This document shows, piece by piece, positions 36,182-45,368 of a stretch of DNA of 64,000 bases. Origin of the DNA: an uncultured Bacteroidales bacterium (GTDB lineage: Bacteria; Bacteroidota; Bacteroidia; Bacteroidales; UBA932); NCBI GenBank assembly GCA_900545245.1, contig UQYV01000013.1, positions 1-64,000 of the forward strand. Direction: 5' to 3'. Below the pieces are notes generated by a model that was not told the origin of the DNA, made no database searches, and worked only from the letters and a program-made list of their open reading frames with translations. Every line of letters starts with the position of its first letter. Positions within the stretch are counted from its first letter, which is position 1. The position numbers and the translations under genes are program-made.

Positions 36182-37876
36182 ATGAATATGAAGATACAAA
36201 GCATATTACCTCTCCTGCAAGCCACGTTGCTCCTGCTGCTTGCATCCTGCACGCGAGAAGAACTCCCTGGCGCGCAGGACAACAAGACGCAACAAATCGC
36301 CATTTCTGTGACCGACGGGGGCTATTCCTCAGCTGACGCTCCAGTCACCCGCACGCTGGAAAAGGGCTACGCCACCGAGTTCACGGACGGCGACGCCTGC
36401 GGGCTCTATGTGGTGCGCGGTGCCAAAACGATCTATTCAAATGTGAAACTTATTGCGGAGCGGGATGCCGCCACAGGAAAACTTGTCTGGAAGGCTGCGG
36501 ACGGGACAGTTCTCGCAGGAATGCCGAACGACCAATGTTATCTCTACTATCCCTACCGGCCCGACATGGACGGCAAGACCGCCGATGTTCCGCAGGACGC
36601 AATCAACCAGCGCGACCTGTTTTTCTTCCAGCCGCTCATCAGTTCATGGCAGCCGAATGAAGACCAGAGCACCAGAGAAGCCTACACCGCTTCCGACCTT
36701 ATGACCTGCCACAGCACAGCCTCCCCGGGTCTGACGGTCAACACGCTTGATGTTGCATTTTTCATGAGTCACCGAATGTCACTTGCCATCATTGACCTTC
36801 CGAAAACGGTCTATGAATTCACTGACGCGAGAGTTCCGGACTACACCGTCATCACCCCGACGACCTTCACCGGCTCCGCAAAGCCGCTTCGCACGGGAGA
36901 CCATTTCCGCTACATAGTGAACCCGCAGGCGAGCGCGGCTCCGACCATTTCCGGGAGCTTCGACGGAGGTAGCCTAGAGTTTACAATCACTCCTTCCGAA
37001 CTTTACAAAGGCTACTTCAAGAGGTTCAAGGTGAACGGAGCCCCGGAGACGAAAAGAAACTACACGATTCAGCGCGGCGACTTCCTTCTAACTGACGGCA
37101 ACCTGCTGCCACGGGACGCGACTCTCACCGCCGAACAGAAGGCGAAAGTCGCGGCAATAGTCTTCTGGACACCCGCAGAGACCGAGACTGAGGGCAGGAT
37201 TACCCCGGCAAGGCTTTCCGATGACAAAATCAGGTCAAAGGATTTTCCGCACTGCACACACGGGCTTGCAATATCCACTAAAAGACCGGTTCCAGCGCCT
37301 TGGCAAAACGACCACGACAACTGGACTGCCGACGATTTTGTGCTGAATTTCCAGAACAGCGACAATTTCTCAAGAGCCGACAAATCCGACTTCCGCCCCA
37401 TCGCACCGCTCAACAAGGCCGAAGACGACCTTAACAGAGTGCTCGGCTACCAGAATACCCAAATACTGCTGGCATACAACGACTGGCACCGTGCAAGCGG
37501 CAAGGGAACGCTCGTCGGGATTGCCGACAAGCTCATGGAATTTGCGGCCGCCAACCCTGCACCGGAGGGGAGCACGGGATGGTACATTCCATCGGCTAAA
37601 GAACTCTATATGTTCGTGAACAAGGATCTCGACAACATCTACAAACTCAAAAACGGGTTTGAAACCTCAGACATTCTCAACAGTTCATATTCAACTCTCG
37701 GAATATACCCGCCGCTTGAATTTTTTCGATATCTTTGGTCCTCCACAGAAACCAAATTTAAATATTCGGATGTATTCGATGAAGCCTATCATCTGGACTA
37801 CATTGGATATATAACCAATAGTGTCAAGCGAGTAGGGAGCAATGGAAAAGGAGTAGTGTTCGTATGCGCATTCTGA
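36182..37876 (+). CDS. Fimbrillin-like lipoprotein 6 with C-terminal tip domain
   Basis: A 564-residue lipoprotein (lipobox LASC near residue 23). The start is ATG at 36182; a second ATG is two codons on. Its fimbrillin-like half has PVTRTLEKGYATEF, a trimming-type site, and FFMSHRMSLAIIDL. The C-terminal part has STGWYIPSAKELYMFV and LWSSTET, related to the same type of domain as gene 5, but it ends in VVFVCAF in place of VRPVLAF. It appears to be a second, divergent tip-type protein, or the alternative adhesin of the same fimbria. It closes the operon. Confidence 0.78.
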   Translation: MNMKIQSILPLLQATLLLLLASCTREELPGAQDNKTQQIAISVTDGGYSSADAPVTRTLEKGYATEFTDGDACGLYVVRGAKTIYSNVKLIAERDAATGKLVWKAADGTVLAGMPNDQCYLYYPYRPDMDGKTADVPQDAINQRDLFFFQPLISSWQPNEDQSTREAYTASDLMTCHSTASPGLTVNTLDVAFFMSHRMSLAIIDLPKTVYEFTDARVPDYTVITPTTFTGSAKPLRTGDHFRYIVNPQASAAPTISGSFDGGSLEFTITPSELYKGYFKRFKVNGAPETKRNYTIQRGDFLLTDGNLLPRDATLTAEQKAKVAAIVFWTPAETETEGRITPARLSDDKIRSKDFPHCTHGLAISTKRPVPAPWQNDHDNWTADDFVLNFQNSDNFSRADKSDFRPIAPLNKAEDDLNRVLGYQNTQILLAYNDWHRASGKGTLVGIADKLMEFAAANPAPEGSTGWYIPSAKELYMFVNKDLDNIYKLKNGFETSDILNSSYSTLGIYPPLEFFRYLWSSTETKFKYSDVFDEAYHLDYIGYITNSVKRVGSNGKGVVFVCAF

Positions 37877-37940
37877 TGCCCCTCTCCGCGCCGTGAAACA
37901 TATTCTGCGGCAATGCCCGGCTTCCCATACCCATTTCATA

Positions 37941-37971
37941 TTGCGTAAGTTCTGTAATTTGTGTAAATTCG
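37941..37971 (+). promoter_or_regulatory. Possible trpS promoter
   Basis: TTGC (37941-37944), a 19-base spacer and TAAATTCG (37964-37971) resemble the boxes seen upstream of rpsP. The trpS start is 76 bases downstream. Both boxes deviate by one base from consensus. Confidence 0.4.
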
Positions 37972-38046
37972 CGGTCTTGTATTATGAGGATATGGAAAGG
38001 GATTCCCCGTTTCATACATAAACTTGAATAAAACAGATTACAGAAT

Positions 38047-39147
38047 ATGGCAAAGGTTATTTTGACAGGCGACCGTCCTACCGGCAGACTTCACATCGGG
38101 CACTATGTAGGTTCTCTCCGCAGAAGGGTGGAACTCCAGAACAAAGGAGGATATGACGATATGTTCGTGTTCATCGCTGACGCGCAGGCACTCACGGACA
38201 ATGCCGACAATCCGGAGAAGGTGCGCCAGAACATCATTGAGGTGGCTCTGGACTATCTTTCAGTAGGTCTCGACCCGTCAAAAGTGACCATTTTCATACA
38301 ATCTCTCATCCCCGAGCTCTGCGAGCTGACGTTCTACTATATGAATCTTGTCACCATCGCCCGCCTCCAGCGCAACCCTACGGTGAAGAGCGAAATCGAG
38401 ATGCGCAAGTTCGAGGGCGAGAGCATCCCTGCCGGATTCTTTACCTACCCGGTTAGCCAAACGGCGGACATCACGGCTTTCAAGGCCACGATTATCCCGG
38501 CCGGAGAAGACCAGGAGCCGATGATTGAGCAGGCCCGCGAGATTGTCCGCAAGTTCAACGGCACCTACAACTGCGACGTGCTGGTGGAGCCGGAAATCAT
38601 GCTTCCCGACAACGCGGTATGCTGCCGCCTCCCGGGCACCGACGGTCGCGCCAAGATGAGCAAGTCTCTGGGCAACTGCATCTATCTTTCCGATTCTGCA
38701 GAAGAGGTTTGGAAGAAAGTGAAGGGAATGTACACCGACCCGACACACCTCAAGGTCACAGACCCGGGCAAGGTGGAAGGCAACACTGTCTTCACCTACC
38801 TCGACGCCTTCTGCCGCCCGGAGCATTTCGGCCGCTACCTTCCTGAATATGAGAATCTCGACGCGCTCAAGGACCACTACCGCCACGGAGGTCTGGGCGA
38901 TATGAAGGTCAAGAAGTTCCTCGGCGCAGTCCTCGAAGAGGAACTCGCCCCTATCCGTGCCCGCCGCGCCGAACTTGAAAAGGACATCCCGGCAATCTAC
39001 GAGATTCTCCGCCAGGGCACCGAAAAGGCCCGCGCAGTGGCAGCACAGACTCTCCACGAGGTGCGCGAAGCGATGAGAATCAATTACTTTGATGACCCGA
39101 CGCTCATTGCCGAGCAGGCTCGTCGCTTTGCGGAAAAAGCCGAATAG
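38047..39147 (+). CDS. trpS: Tryptophan-tRNA ligase
   Basis: TrpRS attaches tryptophan to its tRNA. The class I signature HIGH appears as LHIGHYVGS (residues 15-23) and KMSKS as AKMSKSLGN near residue 203. The 366-residue protein is slightly longer than most bacterial TrpRS. It has no gene neighbours in the same pathway. The stop is followed by two palindromic repeats (39183-39275). Confidence 0.96.
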   Translation: MAKVILTGDRPTGRLHIGHYVGSLRRRVELQNKGGYDDMFVFIADAQALTDNADNPEKVRQNIIEVALDYLSVGLDPSKVTIFIQSLIPELCELTFYYMNLVTIARLQRNPTVKSEIEMRKFEGESIPAGFFTYPVSQTADITAFKATIIPAGEDQEPMIEQAREIVRKFNGTYNCDVLVEPEIMLPDNAVCCRLPGTDGRAKMSKSLGNCIYLSDSAEEVWKKVKGMYTDPTHLKVTDPGKVEGNTVFTYLDAFCRPEHFGRYLPEYENLDALKDHYRHGGLGDMKVKKFLGAVLEEELAPIRARRAELEKDIPAIYEILRQGTEKARAVAAQTLHEVREAMRINYFDDPTLIAEQARRFAEKAE

Positions 39148-39182
39148 TCTCAAATCATCTTCAACCCATCAGCAAACATCCA

Positions 39183-39275
39183 TTTTTGTCCAAATCCCAT
39201 CAAAAAACCGAGATTTGGACAAAAATCAACCAAATTTCGTCCAAATCCTATAAAAATTTCGAGATTTGGACAAAA
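39183..39275. repeat. Tandem palindromes between trpS and the AAA gene
   Basis: Two inverted repeats in a row: TTTTTGTCCAAATC (39183-39196) with GATTTGGACAAAAA (39212-39225), and a variant, TTTCGTCCAAATC (39235-39247) with GATTTGGACAAAA (39263-39275). The inner arm, GAGATTTGGACAAAA, occurs twice as a direct repeat. They could act as a bidirectional terminator for trpS and the AAA gene, or be mobile-element remains. Confidence 0.7.
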
Positions 39276-39296
39276 TTCGACTTTTTGTAATATATT

Positions 39297-40562
39297 TTAT
39301 ACAATACCACCACAATCAACGACCCATTTCCATACGGGAATAACTTCAATGCGCAGCCCATCGCGTTCGATGATGTCCTCATCCTCGTAGGTTATTATCA
39401 TAGCCTTGTTCAGATGATGAAGTGAATTCAGCGCGGCCAGAGCTTTGACTTCGCGTTCAATGGTAATGTCATCGCCCAGCCGATAGCAGGATTGAACGGC
39501 AAGATTTTCCTCCGGGACATAAAAATCGACCTCAACATTCCTGTTGTAATAGAAAAGCCCGTCACCGTATTTCTTGAACAGAGTCAGGGCACAGAGATTC
39601 TCCAGCAACGCAGTTTCAGGATTGTTCAGAAATAGATGAAGAAGTCCGTTATCAACGAAATAGTGCTTCTTGACGGTCTCCCTTTCGACGAGCTTCGATG
39701 CATAATTATCCACAGAAAACAACAGGCAAGACTCCTGAAGATAACGTACATACTCCATAACGGACGATACGCTACTCGAAACACCTGTCGATTTCACAAG
39801 ATTGCACAGACGGTTCAGCGAGCACGGTTGCATGACACTTTCTGCCAGACGTCGCACGCACAGACGCAAAGCATCGTCGTTCTTTATCTTATGTCTAACG
39901 ACCAAATCATTAAGAAATATACGATTATATAAACCGTTCAGCCAAACACGTTTCTCACGAAAATTCACCAATTCAGGAAATCCGCCCCACTCGAAATATG
40001 TTCGGAACAGACGCTGTAGATTGTCCGCCTTTCGTCCATATTGCCATCCCGAGGTAAGCTTCTCACCTGAAGCACTCAAAAACTCGCAAAAAGAGTACGG
40101 GAACACCTTCACATCAAGATAGCGCCCACCAAGAACCGTCTCTACATCACGTCCCAGCATCTTCGCATTGCTGCCGGTCACATAGACCCGATACTTTCTG
40201 TTTGCAAGGCGCCGGGCGAAGTTTGCCCATCCATCGACATTCTGGATTTCATCAAAGAAAAAAACGGGACTACCATCATACATACTGTGATATGCCTGAA
40301 GAATAAGGTCAAAATCATCGGATGTCATCCCAAGCAAACGTTCATCATCAAAATTTATATACACTATGTCTTCCAGCCGCGTACCCTTTTTCAACATTTG
40401 CTGAACACGCTGATAGAGCAAATAGGACTTTCCCGCTTGCCTCACTCCGACAAAAACATAATTTCCAGACTCTTCCAAATCCAAAGGCCGTTCAATCAAT
40501 GGGATATTGCCTATATATTCCTGATTTTCAGATATGATAACGCGAAAAAGTTCTTTGTCCAT
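39297..40562 (-). CDS. AAA-family ATPase with DUF4143 domain
   Basis: A 421-residue protein of the AAA plus DUF4143 type, common and often multicopy in Bacteroidota. Walker A is GVRQAGKS (about residues 38-45), Walker B FFFDEIQN (about 100) and an Asn/Ser sensor-like TGSNAKML follows. The C-terminal half carries the DUF4143 region with a VEVDFYVPEE segment; the later lysine of the PD-(D/E)XK-like site is not visible (AVQSCYRL), so the nuclease-like part may be inactive. Cellular role is unknown. It has its own promoter and is flanked by palindromes on both sides. Confidence 0.85.
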   Translation of the reverse strand: MDKELFRVIISENQEYIGNIPLIERPLDLEESGNYVFVGVRQAGKSYLLYQRVQQMLKKGTRLEDIVYINFDDERLLGMTSDDFDLILQAYHSMYDGSPVFFFDEIQNVDGWANFARRLANRKYRVYVTGSNAKMLGRDVETVLGGRYLDVKVFPYSFCEFLSASGEKLTSGWQYGRKADNLQRLFRTYFEWGGFPELVNFREKRVWLNGLYNRIFLNDLVVRHKIKNDDALRLCVRRLAESVMQPCSLNRLCNLVKSTGVSSSVSSVMEYVRYLQESCLLFSVDNYASKLVERETVKKHYFVDNGLLHLFLNNPETALLENLCALTLFKKYGDGLFYYNRNVEVDFYVPEENLAVQSCYRLGDDITIEREVKALAALNSLHHLNKAMIITYEDEDIIERDGLRIEVIPVWKWVVDCGGIV

Positions 40563-40578
40563 ATTGTTCGTTTTGTCG

Positions 40579-40609
40579 CAAATATAGAAAACTTATTCGA
40601 CAGCACAAA
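40579..40609 (-). promoter_or_regulatory. Promoter of the AAA/DUF4143 gene
   Basis: On the minus strand TTTG (40609-40606), a 19-base spacer and TATATTTG (40586-40579) match consensus exactly. Start of transcription should be near 40572, so the leader is only about 10 bases. Confidence 0.7.
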
Positions 40610-40615
40610 ATAAAA

Positions 40616-40656
40616 ATCGCGGATTTTATTCGGTAGTATCGAATAAAATCCGCGAT
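40616..40656 (-). terminator. Terminator downstream of lolA-like gene
   Basis: A perfect 17-bp inverted repeat (40616-40632 and 40640-40656) with a 7-base loop. In the minus direction it is followed by TTTTATTTT, so it fits an intrinsic terminator for the MMPL-LolA transcript. It lies next to the promoter of the AAA gene, whose -33 box is 7 bases away. Confidence 0.72.
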
Positions 40657-40677
40657 ATATTAATAAATGCCGGCAAC

Positions 40678-41265
40678 CTACTCGGCGCGGGATGTTTTTG
40701 CCGGAATGGTGAAAGAGTCGGCGGGGAGAGCGGCGGACTGGAGGAAGCCGGTCATTTTGTATTCGTTGACGGTGCCGCTGAACTCGGTGAGTTTCATGTA
40801 CTGGAGGAGGCCGTCGGACTTGCGGTAGCTCAGTTCGATGCGGGAGTAGCCGCGGACTGCCTTCTTGCGGGCAGTGATTGTGACGTCGGTCGAACGGGCG
40901 AAATTCTGAACCTGAATGTCCGCATCGTTTTCGTCGGCAACCTTTTGAGTATCACCTTTCACGCAGTTGAGAAGCGTTGCGCTCATGCCGCGCATCGGGG
41001 CATTCTTCGTGGTGTCGAAACGGCGCTCGTGCCCCGCCTGACGGAGATAGACATCCTTGCCGTTTATCACAACGAGATTTGTTGACGGAGAGTCGTAGTG
41101 GAGCGAAAGTCTGCCCGGCTCCGCATAATAAATCTTGCCCGCATCCTTCTCTGTAGTGCCGGCCGCTGTCTTGGTGTGGGTGAAACTTGCCTGAAGTCCT
41201 TTGACCTGGCCGGAAACTGCCGTCACACATAGGAGCGCGGCAATAAGAGTAAGTATCTTCTTCAT
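40678..41265 (-). CDS. LolA-like periplasmic lipid carrier
   Basis: A 195-residue exported protein (signal peptide to about residue 19, ending AVSGQ) of the LolA-like fold: an unclosed beta-barrel that carries acyl chains across the periplasm. The FTHTKTAAGTTEKDAGKIYYAEPGRLSLHY pattern is shared with LolA homologues that sit beside MMPL transporters. I start at the ATG at 41265. It lies 25 bases downstream of the MMPL gene, and the pair likely exports a lipid or lipid-linked product. It may not carry lipoproteins. Confidence 0.82.
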   Translation of the reverse strand: MKKILTLIAALLCVTAVSGQVKGLQASFTHTKTAAGTTEKDAGKIYYAEPGRLSLHYDSPSTNLVVINGKDVYLRQAGHERRFDTTKNAPMRGMSATLLNCVKGDTQKVADENDADIQVQNFARSTDVTITARKKAVRGYSRIELSYRKSDGLLQYMKLTEFSGTVNEYKMTGFLQSAALPADSFTIPAKTSRAE

Positions 41266-41290
41266 ATCAAATATCTTATAACAATTCAAA

Positions 41291-43846
41291 TCAATTTTCC
41301 CCCGTCAGCCTTCTCCGATAGAACGGAATTTTCAGAATCATGCGGAAGAGGAACGGCTCAATTGAGTAGGAAAGTAGGATTGAGGCGGACATTCCGATGA
41401 TGGAGCTGATGCCGATGGAACGGATGGCAGGGTGAACAGCGAAGAGCAGCGAGCCGGTCACAACGATGAGAATCATCGCCGAAAGGCCTATCGCCGTCTT
41501 GTGATAGTTCAGCATCTCGGTTCCCTTGCCAGAGGCGGCGGTGAGAAGGCCCTGCATCACAAAGATGCTGTAATCCACGCCGATGCCGAAGATGAAGGAC
41601 GAGATGATGATGTTGATGAGATTGAACTCCAGGCCGAAGATCCACATTATGCCCTGCACGACATACCAGCTGAGAGTCATCGGGAGGAAGGCGATGACGG
41701 CTACCGCGATGTTGCGGAAAGACAGGAGAAGGACAATGAAGACGAAAATCATTGAAATCCAGAGGATTGTATTGAAGTCTCCATGGATAATCTCCACCAT
41801 ATTGCCGGTGTAGAAGAACGGATCAACCACAAGCGAGCCGTCCACCTTGTCCACAACCTTGTTTACCGTCATCTTCTCACCCTCAGGCATGAGCGCAGAG
41901 GTAAAGATCATGTAGGTGCCGTCCTTGCCGCGCTCTATGAAGTTCGAAGTAATGGACTCGGGAAGAGCGCCGGAGTCATAGAGTGATTCGGGCGCGTAAT
42001 CCGCCTCGCAAAGGGCAGTGAACGGAGTGAAAAGTTCCGGACTCAAACCCTGTTCCTTGGCTGCCGCAGCAAGGCGCGACTCAGTGATTTGAAGCCTTGT
42101 GCGCCCTCCTCCCATAGGTTTTTGCCAATACTCTGCCCACTCATATATGCGTTCCTGCTGCACATCCTCCGGAAGAAGAATGGCACTCATATCGGCGTGA
42201 CGCTTCACAATCCCCTCCCTGCGCAGAGAATCGAGCGCTGCGGAAAGACGACGGCTGCACTCTATCGCAGAATCGAGAGTGGCGCCGGTTGCCGCATAGT
42301 ATTGTGAAGACCAGCCTCCGTTGTTTTCCGCATTGTAGATGCTCATCGACTGGCGGACTTTCGGGCTCATATAGTTGATATCCCGCAGATTACTGTCAAA
42401 TTCCGGAGACGGAAGGAATAGGCAGACAACGGAAATCGCCCCGATAATCGAGAGTATCCAAGGATTGCTGTCGAGAGGAAGAGAATTCACTCTGTCGAAA
42501 AACGCAAATGCCTTACGCGACTTGCGGTTACGCTCCGGACGGAAGAACTGAGGGAGGAAAACCAAAGCAAACAAAGTCGTTCCAATCATCGCGAATGAAG
42601 CAAAGAGCCCGAAATCGCGCAGGAGTTCGCTACTGGTGAAGAGCAGTCCGGCAAACGCGCCTATCGTGGTGAGACAGCCGAGAAAAACCGGCTTTGATTC
42701 GTCGCGGAGCACCTTTTCCGGGTCATCCACATATTTGTAGTGAGTCAGCACATGGAGACAATAGCTCAACGCCACTCCCAGCACAATCGCGCCTATACCC
42801 ACCGCCATCAGGGACATGCTTCCCTTTATCCAGTACATCATCGCAAGCGCCGCAAGCGTCCCGTAGGCCACCGGAGAAAGCAGCAGAGGAAGCGACGACT
42901 TGTTCTTGAAGAAAAGTGAAATCAGAAGAATGATGAGAAGAAGGGATATGCCCACGGTCATCACAAGGTCCGCTTTGATTCGGCGGGAATTGTTCGCACT
43001 CATAGCCGGAGAGCCGTGCATAAAGACCTCAACCTCAGGATGACGCGCCTCGAATGCATCAACTTCATTCTCTATCATATCCACGAAATCGGCAGAAGCC
43101 TGCGAATCCATATAATCGAAATCCGGAGCCACGAAAGCGAGAACCACATTGCCGTCCTTTGTGAAGAAATGACGGTTCTTGAGTGTCATACCTCCTTTAT
43201 AACTTGAGAGCGAGTCACCATCATTCTTAAGTTCCGCTCCTTCACCCATCATATCCTTAAGCGCAGCGAGCATTCCGTAGCGCAAACCGGCAGGGTCGTA
43301 ACTGACGAGCATCTGAAGATTGCCATCTTCATCATTTTCAAGCAGTTGCTCATTTGCTGCCATACGGGCCCGTATGCACCTCCACGTCAGAAGGCTGTCA
43401 AAAGCCTCGTAACACTCGGGGGCGACGAAAGTCGGAAACTCCGCAATGGCGTAGTCCATCGCACTCATCATCGTGTCATCGTCAATGCAGCTCAGCACGC
43501 TTGCAATGTAGCGTCCACCGTCACGGACAACGAGCGAATCGATGAATTCGTCACAACAGTCGCTGAGAGTCTGAGCATCAAGTTTCGGCTCAGTTCCGAC
43601 CTTTTCGACAGAAAACCCCTTGGGGGCAATCTGGATAAAGACCTTGTCCTTTACCTTCAAGTTACTGAACACCAGTTCATAAGACGCGGAATTATCTGTC
43701 TTAGGAAGGAGCTTTATAATATTCTCCTCATAGTGAAGCCTAAATCCGAAAACTGCAAACACCACGGCCGAACCGAGCATCAGTAGCCACATGAGCCATC
43801 GGTGTCCCTTGAAATAACGGTATATAGAAATGAATACCCTCTCCAT
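41291..43846 (-). CDS. MMPL/RND-family lipid transporter
   Basis: An 851-residue integral membrane protein with two halves, each starting with one helix and a large periplasmic loop followed by about five helices. The second-half helix block (IISSFIFGIGVDYSIFVMQG) and first-half block (GIGAIVLGVALSYCLHVLTHY) are typical MMPL segments with an acidic residue in the membrane. MMPL proteins export lipids and other amphiphiles using the proton gradient. With the LolA-like gene next to it the pair resembles the export part of lipid or aryl-polyene-type pathways, but no biosynthetic genes are present here. Confidence 0.85.
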   Translation of the reverse strand: MERVFISIYRYFKGHRWLMWLLMLGSAVVFAVFGFRLHYEENIIKLLPKTDNSASYELVFSNLKVKDKVFIQIAPKGFSVEKVGTEPKLDAQTLSDCCDEFIDSLVVRDGGRYIASVLSCIDDDTMMSAMDYAIAEFPTFVAPECYEAFDSLLTWRCIRARMAANEQLLENDEDGNLQMLVSYDPAGLRYGMLAALKDMMGEGAELKNDGDSLSSYKGGMTLKNRHFFTKDGNVVLAFVAPDFDYMDSQASADFVDMIENEVDAFEARHPEVEVFMHGSPAMSANNSRRIKADLVMTVGISLLLIILLISLFFKNKSSLPLLLSPVAYGTLAALAMMYWIKGSMSLMAVGIGAIVLGVALSYCLHVLTHYKYVDDPEKVLRDESKPVFLGCLTTIGAFAGLLFTSSELLRDFGLFASFAMIGTTLFALVFLPQFFRPERNRKSRKAFAFFDRVNSLPLDSNPWILSIIGAISVVCLFLPSPEFDSNLRDINYMSPKVRQSMSIYNAENNGGWSSQYYAATGATLDSAIECSRRLSAALDSLRREGIVKRHADMSAILLPEDVQQERIYEWAEYWQKPMGGGRTRLQITESRLAAAAKEQGLSPELFTPFTALCEADYAPESLYDSGALPESITSNFIERGKDGTYMIFTSALMPEGEKMTVNKVVDKVDGSLVVDPFFYTGNMVEIIHGDFNTILWISMIFVFIVLLLSFRNIAVAVIAFLPMTLSWYVVQGIMWIFGLEFNLINIIISSFIFGIGVDYSIFVMQGLLTAASGKGTEMLNYHKTAIGLSAMILIVVTGSLLFAVHPAIRSIGISSIIGMSASILLSYSIEPFLFRMILKIPFYRRRLTGEN

Positions 43847-44053
43847 AAACTATATAAAATTTCACAAAATTGTCGCAGCAGCAACTTCTAAGCACAAAAA
43901 TCCTGCGAAGTTACAAAATAATTTGCTTAACTTTGCAAAAGTATGTATGTGAATGGCTTCCATAGCGACATTGAAGCCGCTATTGTCTTCGACTGCGAAC
44001 GATGCCGACACTAACCTTTCGAGTTTATCAATACAAACATAACAACAAAAACA

Positions 44054-44686
44054 ATGAAAAGATTAACCTATCTACTCGCTCTCGGAGCGCTTCTCGTGCT
44101 CGGGACCGGTTGCGACAAGGAATCGGCAACCGACAAAGTCAACACCCCAGTTCCTCTTTACGTCAATTCTTGGGTCGTAACTGACAGTAGCAGCGACGGA
44201 CCTCAAAACTCAGTATTCTGCTTCAATGCCGACAAGACATTTTATGTCGGGTATATCGTTAACGAGGCTATGATTAAAAAAATACAGGACGACATCAAGC
44301 CTTCCACCGACGGTGACGCGCCTACAATCGACGGTGATGGAACCGGAACCGGAAAAGAGTCCAGGTTCACCGCAGAGCAGATTGAAATACTCAAGTCCCT
44401 AAAAGTGAATGATATCGCCGTTATGATAAAGGGAGTTTATGTCGAGATACCTGGAGAAAAGGATGATGTCTATCTTTCAACGTTCATCCTGCAAAACATT
44501 GACGGTGCGGATATGGAAATCGCAGAATACCTCCGCAATGAACTCCACATATTCAACATTTCTGAAAATGAGGCCACGTTTGAAAATAAGGAAGGAGGAA
44601 TGAAAGAGACTAAAGTACCAAGCCTTGCGGCTTCGGGACTAACGGTGGGAAAGGCTGTTGAATGCAGCTTCCTCTTTATATCTTAA
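44054..44686 (+). CDS. Hypothetical lipoprotein, paralogue A
   Basis: A 210-residue lipoprotein (lipobox TGC near residue 19, after LLVLG). No named family. The mature N-terminus, PLYVNSWVVTDSSSD, then FCFNADKTFYVGYI, is repeated in the following gene, so the two are paralogues. Predicted beta-rich. A TAACTTTG box (43928-43935) lies upstream but has no clear -33. The role is unknown; it could be surface-exposed. Confidence 0.7.
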   Translation: MKRLTYLLALGALLVLGTGCDKESATDKVNTPVPLYVNSWVVTDSSSDGPQNSVFCFNADKTFYVGYIVNEAMIKKIQDDIKPSTDGDAPTIDGDGTGTGKESRFTAEQIEILKSLKVNDIAVMIKGVYVEIPGEKDDVYLSTFILQNIDGADMEIAEYLRNELHIFNISENEATFENKEGGMKETKVPSLAASGLTVGKAVECSFLFIS

Positions 44687-44712
44687 TTTTTAAAACACAA
44701 ACATCCGATAGT

Positions 44713-45309
44713 ATGAAAAAATTGATATACAGCACATTGGCGCTCACATCTCTTATCTTTGCAAGCGCCTGCGACAAGATGAACTCCGAACCGGCTGAGG
44801 AGCCGAAACTTTATGTAAACACTTGGGTCGTGAACTTCAACAAGACAGAAGACGCCGCAAAGGACGAGTGGATGGTATTCAGATTGAATGCCGATGGGAC
44901 GGCAACAGTAGGAGGGGTCCTCACAGATGTTGAGACAGATTTCAAGAAAGGAATCGACATGGAAAAGCTCACGGCTGAACAGAAAGCCTTTGTCGATGGC
45001 CTCAAGGATAACGATGTTTATGCGATGGATGGCTGGTATTCGATAAAGATCAATAGCGACGGAAGTCATGTGCTCTGCATTGTGTATGAGAGCTTGTATG
45101 AAAACAACGAGATACGGAGAGAGGGTCAGAGTTTCTCTTTCAAGGATGTCTCTAAAGATCATATGCTGCTTTTTGAGGGACTTGACAAGAACGATAAACC
45201 AACCTTCTACGATGTCTTCAGCGCCGAAACCTCTACGCTTAAGATTGGAACATTCTACAATGAGAAGTATTTCTTTGATATTCCCAAAAAAGACGCTGAT
45301 AAAAGCTAA
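44713..45309 (+). CDS. Hypothetical lipoprotein, paralogue B
   Basis: A 198-residue lipoprotein (lipobox ASAC near residue 18). I start at the ATG at 44713 (MKKLIYS), which gives the signal peptide; a longer in-frame start at 44662 overlaps the previous gene. KLYVNTWVVNFNK and FRLNADGTATVGGV match the previous protein. It is 26 bases downstream of it and ends 19 bases before a terminator. No function can be assigned. Confidence 0.7.
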   Translation: MKKLIYSTLALTSLIFASACDKMNSEPAEEPKLYVNTWVVNFNKTEDAAKDEWMVFRLNADGTATVGGVLTDVETDFKKGIDMEKLTAEQKAFVDGLKDNDVYAMDGWYSIKINSDGSHVLCIVYESLYENNEIRREGQSFSFKDVSKDHMLLFEGLDKNDKPTFYDVFSAETSTLKIGTFYNEKYFFDIPKKDADKS

Positions 45310-45328
45310 TTTACAGCATTCTCATCTA

Positions 45329-45368
45329 AAAAATCACCACGAAGGAAATGACCTTCGTGGTGATTTTT
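45329..45368. terminator. Bidirectional intrinsic terminator
   Basis: A 17-bp perfect stem (45329-45345 with 45352-45368) and a 6-base loop, with an A-run before it and a T-run after it. It ends the lipoprotein pair and could also stop transcripts from the right. Confidence 0.8.

Noticed and set aside
38278..39153. A 291-codon minus-strand frame opposite trpS
   Set aside because: trpS has both class I synthetase signatures. The antisense frame is a compositional shadow.
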